Below the pieces are notes generated by a model. The model did no database searches. It saw nothing but the letters and a program-made list of their open reading frames with translations, and was not told the DNA's origin. A DNA stretch of 6,788 bases from CAWACC01 sp964390695 (GTDB lineage: Bacteria > Chlamydiota > Chlamydiia > Chlamydiales > Parachlamydiaceae), in the NCBI GenBank assembly GCA_964390695.1, contig CAYMKI010000162.1, forward strand, positions 1 to 6,788, written 5' to 3'. Every line of letters starts with the position of its first letter. The first letter of the stretch is position 1. A program made the translations under genes and the position numbers. Positions 5,187 to 6,788 of the stretch are shown here, piece after piece.

Positions 5187-6530
5187 CTAATATTTATACG
5201 GGGGGGTAAATTGTGGTAGTAATCGCGCCGTTTTTCCCTTTGGAGGAGTCGACCATTCTCTTTCCGGAGTTCCCAATGGGGTGCCGTAGATCAAGGAGGC
5301 ATGCACGGACCAGACGTCGGCAATTTTATGTGCAAAATAGGTCAAGGCCAAGCTGCCTGGAGGAGTGCGCGATGTGGCTTCCGTAGCATTTTTTCTGACT
5401 AAGGCTTCATCTTGGCTGCGGAATAATTCAGAAAGACAGTACATTTTGAGTCTATCTGAAATCCAGTAGTGTTTAAGCTTTTCTTCGGCTGCTTTGGCCA
5501 TAAAAGGAATGATTAAGTAAAACTTCAGATTGGAGTATTTGGCGTTGGCGTTTTTGATCTCTTGGATGAAATCCTCCATCTGTTGTCCGGAGTATGAGGC
5601 ATCGTCCAAGCAGACCAGGTTGTGTATATTTTCATGTTGTGCTAAGTAATCGGGAAGCTGCGTATCCTTTAAGATTTGGGTCAAAGAGGTATCTTGCAAA
5701 TATTTTTGAGCCAAGCTAGCTACCCAGAAGTTGCTTTTTCTGGAGCTTTCGGCCGGTACGACTATGATGTAAGGTTCATTTTGTATGGCCTTTTTAAAGC
5801 TGTCTATGCTGGCTTGCAGGCGTTCCAAAAATTTATCGTAAGAAATGTAGGTGATATTCTTGGTAAATCGCTTGGCTGTTTTTTGGTCTAGGGAAGGATG
5901 CTGTGCAATCCATTTTTGTTTATCAGTGTCTAAAGGAGGGTGTTCATCTGGCAAGGGAGGGTATTTGGGTAGACGCAGAAGGAAGGCGCTGGCCTTAGCT
6001 TGCGATGTTTCGGAATGGGGTATTTCCTGACCGTCAGAAGCTGGGATGAGGGTGTTTTCCCTTTGATAGGGCAACCATTTTTTGTGGTTTTCGATGACTT
6101 TTAGAAGCAGGGGAGTTTGATAGATAGGATGTTGGCGTATCCAGCGGATCATGGGCTTGATGATAGGGTCGTTCACCTTTTCTTGAATAAACTTAAAGGA
6201 CCTGCTTTCCTGTTCAAATATTTTTATGGACAAATAGCTCAGGGCTGCAGCTGTCAATAGGACGTTTGTCGAAGATTGGTGTTGTGCTTCTTGTAAGTCG
6301 AAGCCCTTTAGCGGTTCAAAGTTGAGGCAGTATGTATCGAAAAAAGCCGGTGTTTCAGCATACCCTTTGCTGCTCATCTTCTGATATAATGGAAGATGGA
6401 TGGTTTGATAAATGTTGGTTGTAGCGGGAAGGGTGTGTTCAAAGTAATTGGAGATCGAACTAGAGGTAGCTGCCCATTCTGGAAAAGCCTCCATGTCGGT
6501 ATGATGAAAAAACGGATTTATTGAATGCAT
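5187..6530 (-). CDS. Unknown protein with phosphoribosyltransferase-like C-terminal half
   Basis: This 447-residue soluble protein has no signal peptide or membrane helix. Residues 1-190 are not recognised. They include a mostly helical stretch (about 88-150) and a proline-rich linker (Y-P-P-L-P-D-E-H-P-P-L, 190-200). From about 228 an alternating strand/helix pattern appears: Y-I-I-V-V-P-A-E-S-S-R-K-S (254-266), N-L-V-C-L-D-D-A-S-Y-S-G-Q-Q-M (304-318) and F-Y-L-I-I-P-F (337-343). Hydrophobic strand, D-D, small residues, S-G-x-Q resembles the PRPP-binding loop of type I phosphoribosyltransferases (V-D-D-x-x-x-T-G). It resembles more closely the divergent PRTase-like proteins with an S-G-x-Q version that have been proposed as effectors in bacterial conflict systems. 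H-K-I-A-D (401-405) near the C-terminus may belong to the same domain. The ATG has only weak AAGA upstream. A C7 tract lies five codons before the stop. Fold assignment is inference; no substrate can be named. Confidence 0.85.
   Translation of the reverse strand: MHSINPFFHHTDMEAFPEWAATSSSISNYFEHTLPATTNIYQTIHLPLYQKMSSKGYAETPAFFDTYCLNFEPLKGFDLQEAQHQSSTNVLLTAAALSYLSIKIFEQESRSFKFIQEKVNDPIIKPMIRWIRQHPIYQTPLLLKVIENHKKWLPYQRENTLIPASDGQEIPHSETSQAKASAFLLRLPKYPPLPDEHPPLDTDKQKWIAQHPSLDQKTAKRFTKNITYISYDKFLERLQASIDSFKKAIQNEPYIIVVPAESSRKSNFWVASLAQKYLQDTSLTQILKDTQLPDYLAQHENIHNLVCLDDASYSGQQMEDFIQEIKNANAKYSNLKFYLIIPFMAKAAEEKLKHYWISDRLKMYCLSELFRSQDEALVRKNATEATSRTPPGSLALTYFAHKIADVWSVHASLIYGTPLGTPEREWSTPPKGKTARLLPQFTPPYKY
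5200..5206 (-). repeat. C7 homopolymer near the 3' end of the 447-residue gene
   Basis: Seven consecutive G on the plus strand (C on the coding strand) encode T-P-P five codons before the TAG stop. Loss of one C would shift the frame and replace the last three residues with a tail of about 33 residues, reading to a TAA inside the intergenic region. Gain of one C would end the protein after a single altered residue. Runs of this length can slip in replication, and poly-G/C tracts vary phase in some chlamydial surface-protein genes. Confidence 0.6.
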
Positions 6531-6566
6531 AAATTGATCTTAATTTAAATTAAAAATGTTCTAATT

Positions 6567-6595
6567 ATTATAATGATTAATTATTAAGATGTTAT
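6567..6595 (-). promoter_or_regulatory. Possible promoter of the 447-residue gene
   Basis: On the minus strand ATAACA (6595-6590), 17 nt and TATAAT (6572-6567) lie about 37 nt upstream of the ATG at 6530. The -10 box is perfect and the -35 matches four of six positions. The surrounding 6541-6610 block is so AT-rich that chance matches are expected, and TATAAT also occurs on the plus strand at 6569-6574. Confidence 0.4.
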
Positions 6596-6619
6596 TAATT
6601 ATTTGTTAAGAATTCTGAT

Positions 6620-6638
6620 AATAGTAGTTGTAACTATT
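6620..6638. repeat. Inverted repeat, operator-like
   Basis: AATAGT (6620-6625) and ACTATT (6633-6638) are exact inverted copies separated by 7 nt. The site lies 25 nt upstream of the putative -35 of the 447-residue gene and 21 nt before the structured plus-strand segment that begins at 6659. It could be a binding site for a dimeric regulator of either direction. Confidence 0.35.
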
Positions 6639-6662
6639 CAGCTTTGCAAAAAGTGTGTAACT

Positions 6663-6687
6663 TGTTGAACCACAGAGTGGTTCAATA
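6663..6687. repeat. Strong perfect hairpin TTGAACCAC-AGA-GTGGTTCAA
   Basis: The core is nine perfect base pairs with a 3-nt loop (6665-6685). It extends to 11 with a G-T wobble and a T-A pair (6663-6687). A T7 run starts 8 nt after the extended stem (6695-6701), too far for a textbook intrinsic terminator on the plus strand. On the minus strand the nearest T5 also lies well away from the stem. It could be an RNA stem in the structured region or a protein-binding palindrome. Confidence 0.6.
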
Positions 6688-6731
6688 TCTTATGTTTTTT
6701 TAGGGAGGTGAATAGTCCCCGTGATTTAGGG

Positions 6732-6757
6732 GCGCAAGTTCTCTAATTGCGCTTTTT
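6732..6757 (+). terminator. Rho-independent terminator
   Basis: GCGCAA (6732-6737) pairs with TTGCGC (6747-6752) around a 9-nt loop, followed immediately by T5 (6753-6757). The stem is GC-rich at its base, directly next to the T-run, as in intrinsic terminators. On the minus strand no T-run follows the stem, so it works in the plus direction only. No plus-strand gene lies upstream between it and 2172. Confidence 0.6.
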
Positions 6758-6788
6758 GTCAACACATTTTCTTTTCCCTCATGAGAAA

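Larger units (their letters stand above)
6659..6757 (+). ncRNA. Candidate small RNA or attenuator leader ending in an intrinsic terminator
   Basis: No coding frame worth calling lies here, but the plus strand has several stems in order. TTGAACCAC/GTGGTTCAA (6665-6673, 6677-6685) is a 9-bp hairpin. GGGA/TCCC (6703-6706, 6716-6719) competes with CCCC/GGGG (6717-6720, 6729-6732). Finally GCGCAA/TTGCGC (6732-6737, 6747-6752) is followed by T5. AACTTG (6659-6664) is complementary to CAAGTT (6735-6740), which overlaps the 5' arm of the terminator and could form an alternative fold. I recognise no known RNA family (not SRP RNA, RNase P RNA, tmRNA or 6S). No convincing promoter is visible, so the 5' end is uncertain. 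Confidence 0.35.

Noticed and set aside
6703..6743. GTG-initiated 12-codon frame beginning at 6708
   Set aside because: The GTG overlaps the Shine-Dalgarno-like sequence itself and the frame ends inside the terminator, so it cannot be initiated from that site.
6734..6762. Perfect TTGACA on the minus strand (6762-6757) as a promoter -35 box
   Set aside because: At 16-18 nt spacing the -10 position reads ACTTGC or neighbours, unlike any -10 box, and the site overlaps the terminator T-run.
6781..6788. ATG at 6781 as the start of a plus-strand gene running off the edge
   Set aside because: Only two full codons are visible and the preceding bases are pyrimidine-rich with no ribosome binding site.

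Overview
The window looks like chromosomal DNA from a Chlamydiota-type bacterium, most likely an environmental (amoeba-associated) lineage. This is inference. It rests on moderate to low GC with AT-rich intergenic DNA, a protein with the two-lobed hydrophobic segment typical of inclusion-membrane (Inc) proteins, and a DNA polymerase III delta subunit (holA) coupled to an RsmI-like SAM-dependent methyltransferase. From memory a similar pair occurs in Chlamydia, but I could not check it. Another intracellular bacterium, such as a Legionella relative, cannot be excluded from sequence alone.

Layout. The left edge cuts through a minus-strand tRNA-Cys(GCA), which has a good sigma70-type promoter just upstream. 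Three plus-strand genes follow: a 49-residue membrane protein with a structured 5' leader (254-403), an exported SIMPL/DUF541 (YggE-like) protein (502-1221), and an Inc-like protein with degenerate Sel1-like repeats (1450-2172). The last ends tail to tail with a minus-strand cluster, and the two stop codons overlap within GTTAAC.

The minus-strand cluster, read in its own direction, is fatty acid desaturase (3923-5062), holA (2894-3919) and methyltransferase (2169-2897). It is packed like an operon, with a 3-nt gap and then a 4-nt ATGA overlap. A near-consensus promoter (TTGACG, 17 nt, TATGAT) lies upstream of the desaturase. Further upstream on the same strand is a 447-residue protein of unknown role (5187-6530), whose C-terminal half resembles a phosphoribosyltransferase fold (DDASYSGQQM loop). 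Its 3' end holds a C7 tract that could make the C-terminus switchable.

The right end (6531-6788) has no gene. It is AT-rich and then holds several inverted repeats ending in a plus-strand intrinsic terminator, with no plus-strand coding sequence before it. This suggests a small RNA or the attenuated leader of a gene beyond the edge.

The clearest metabolic content is oxygen-dependent membrane-lipid desaturation, replication clamp loading and rRNA-type methylation. The Inc-like protein, the 447-residue protein and the right-hand structured region are the least explained parts.
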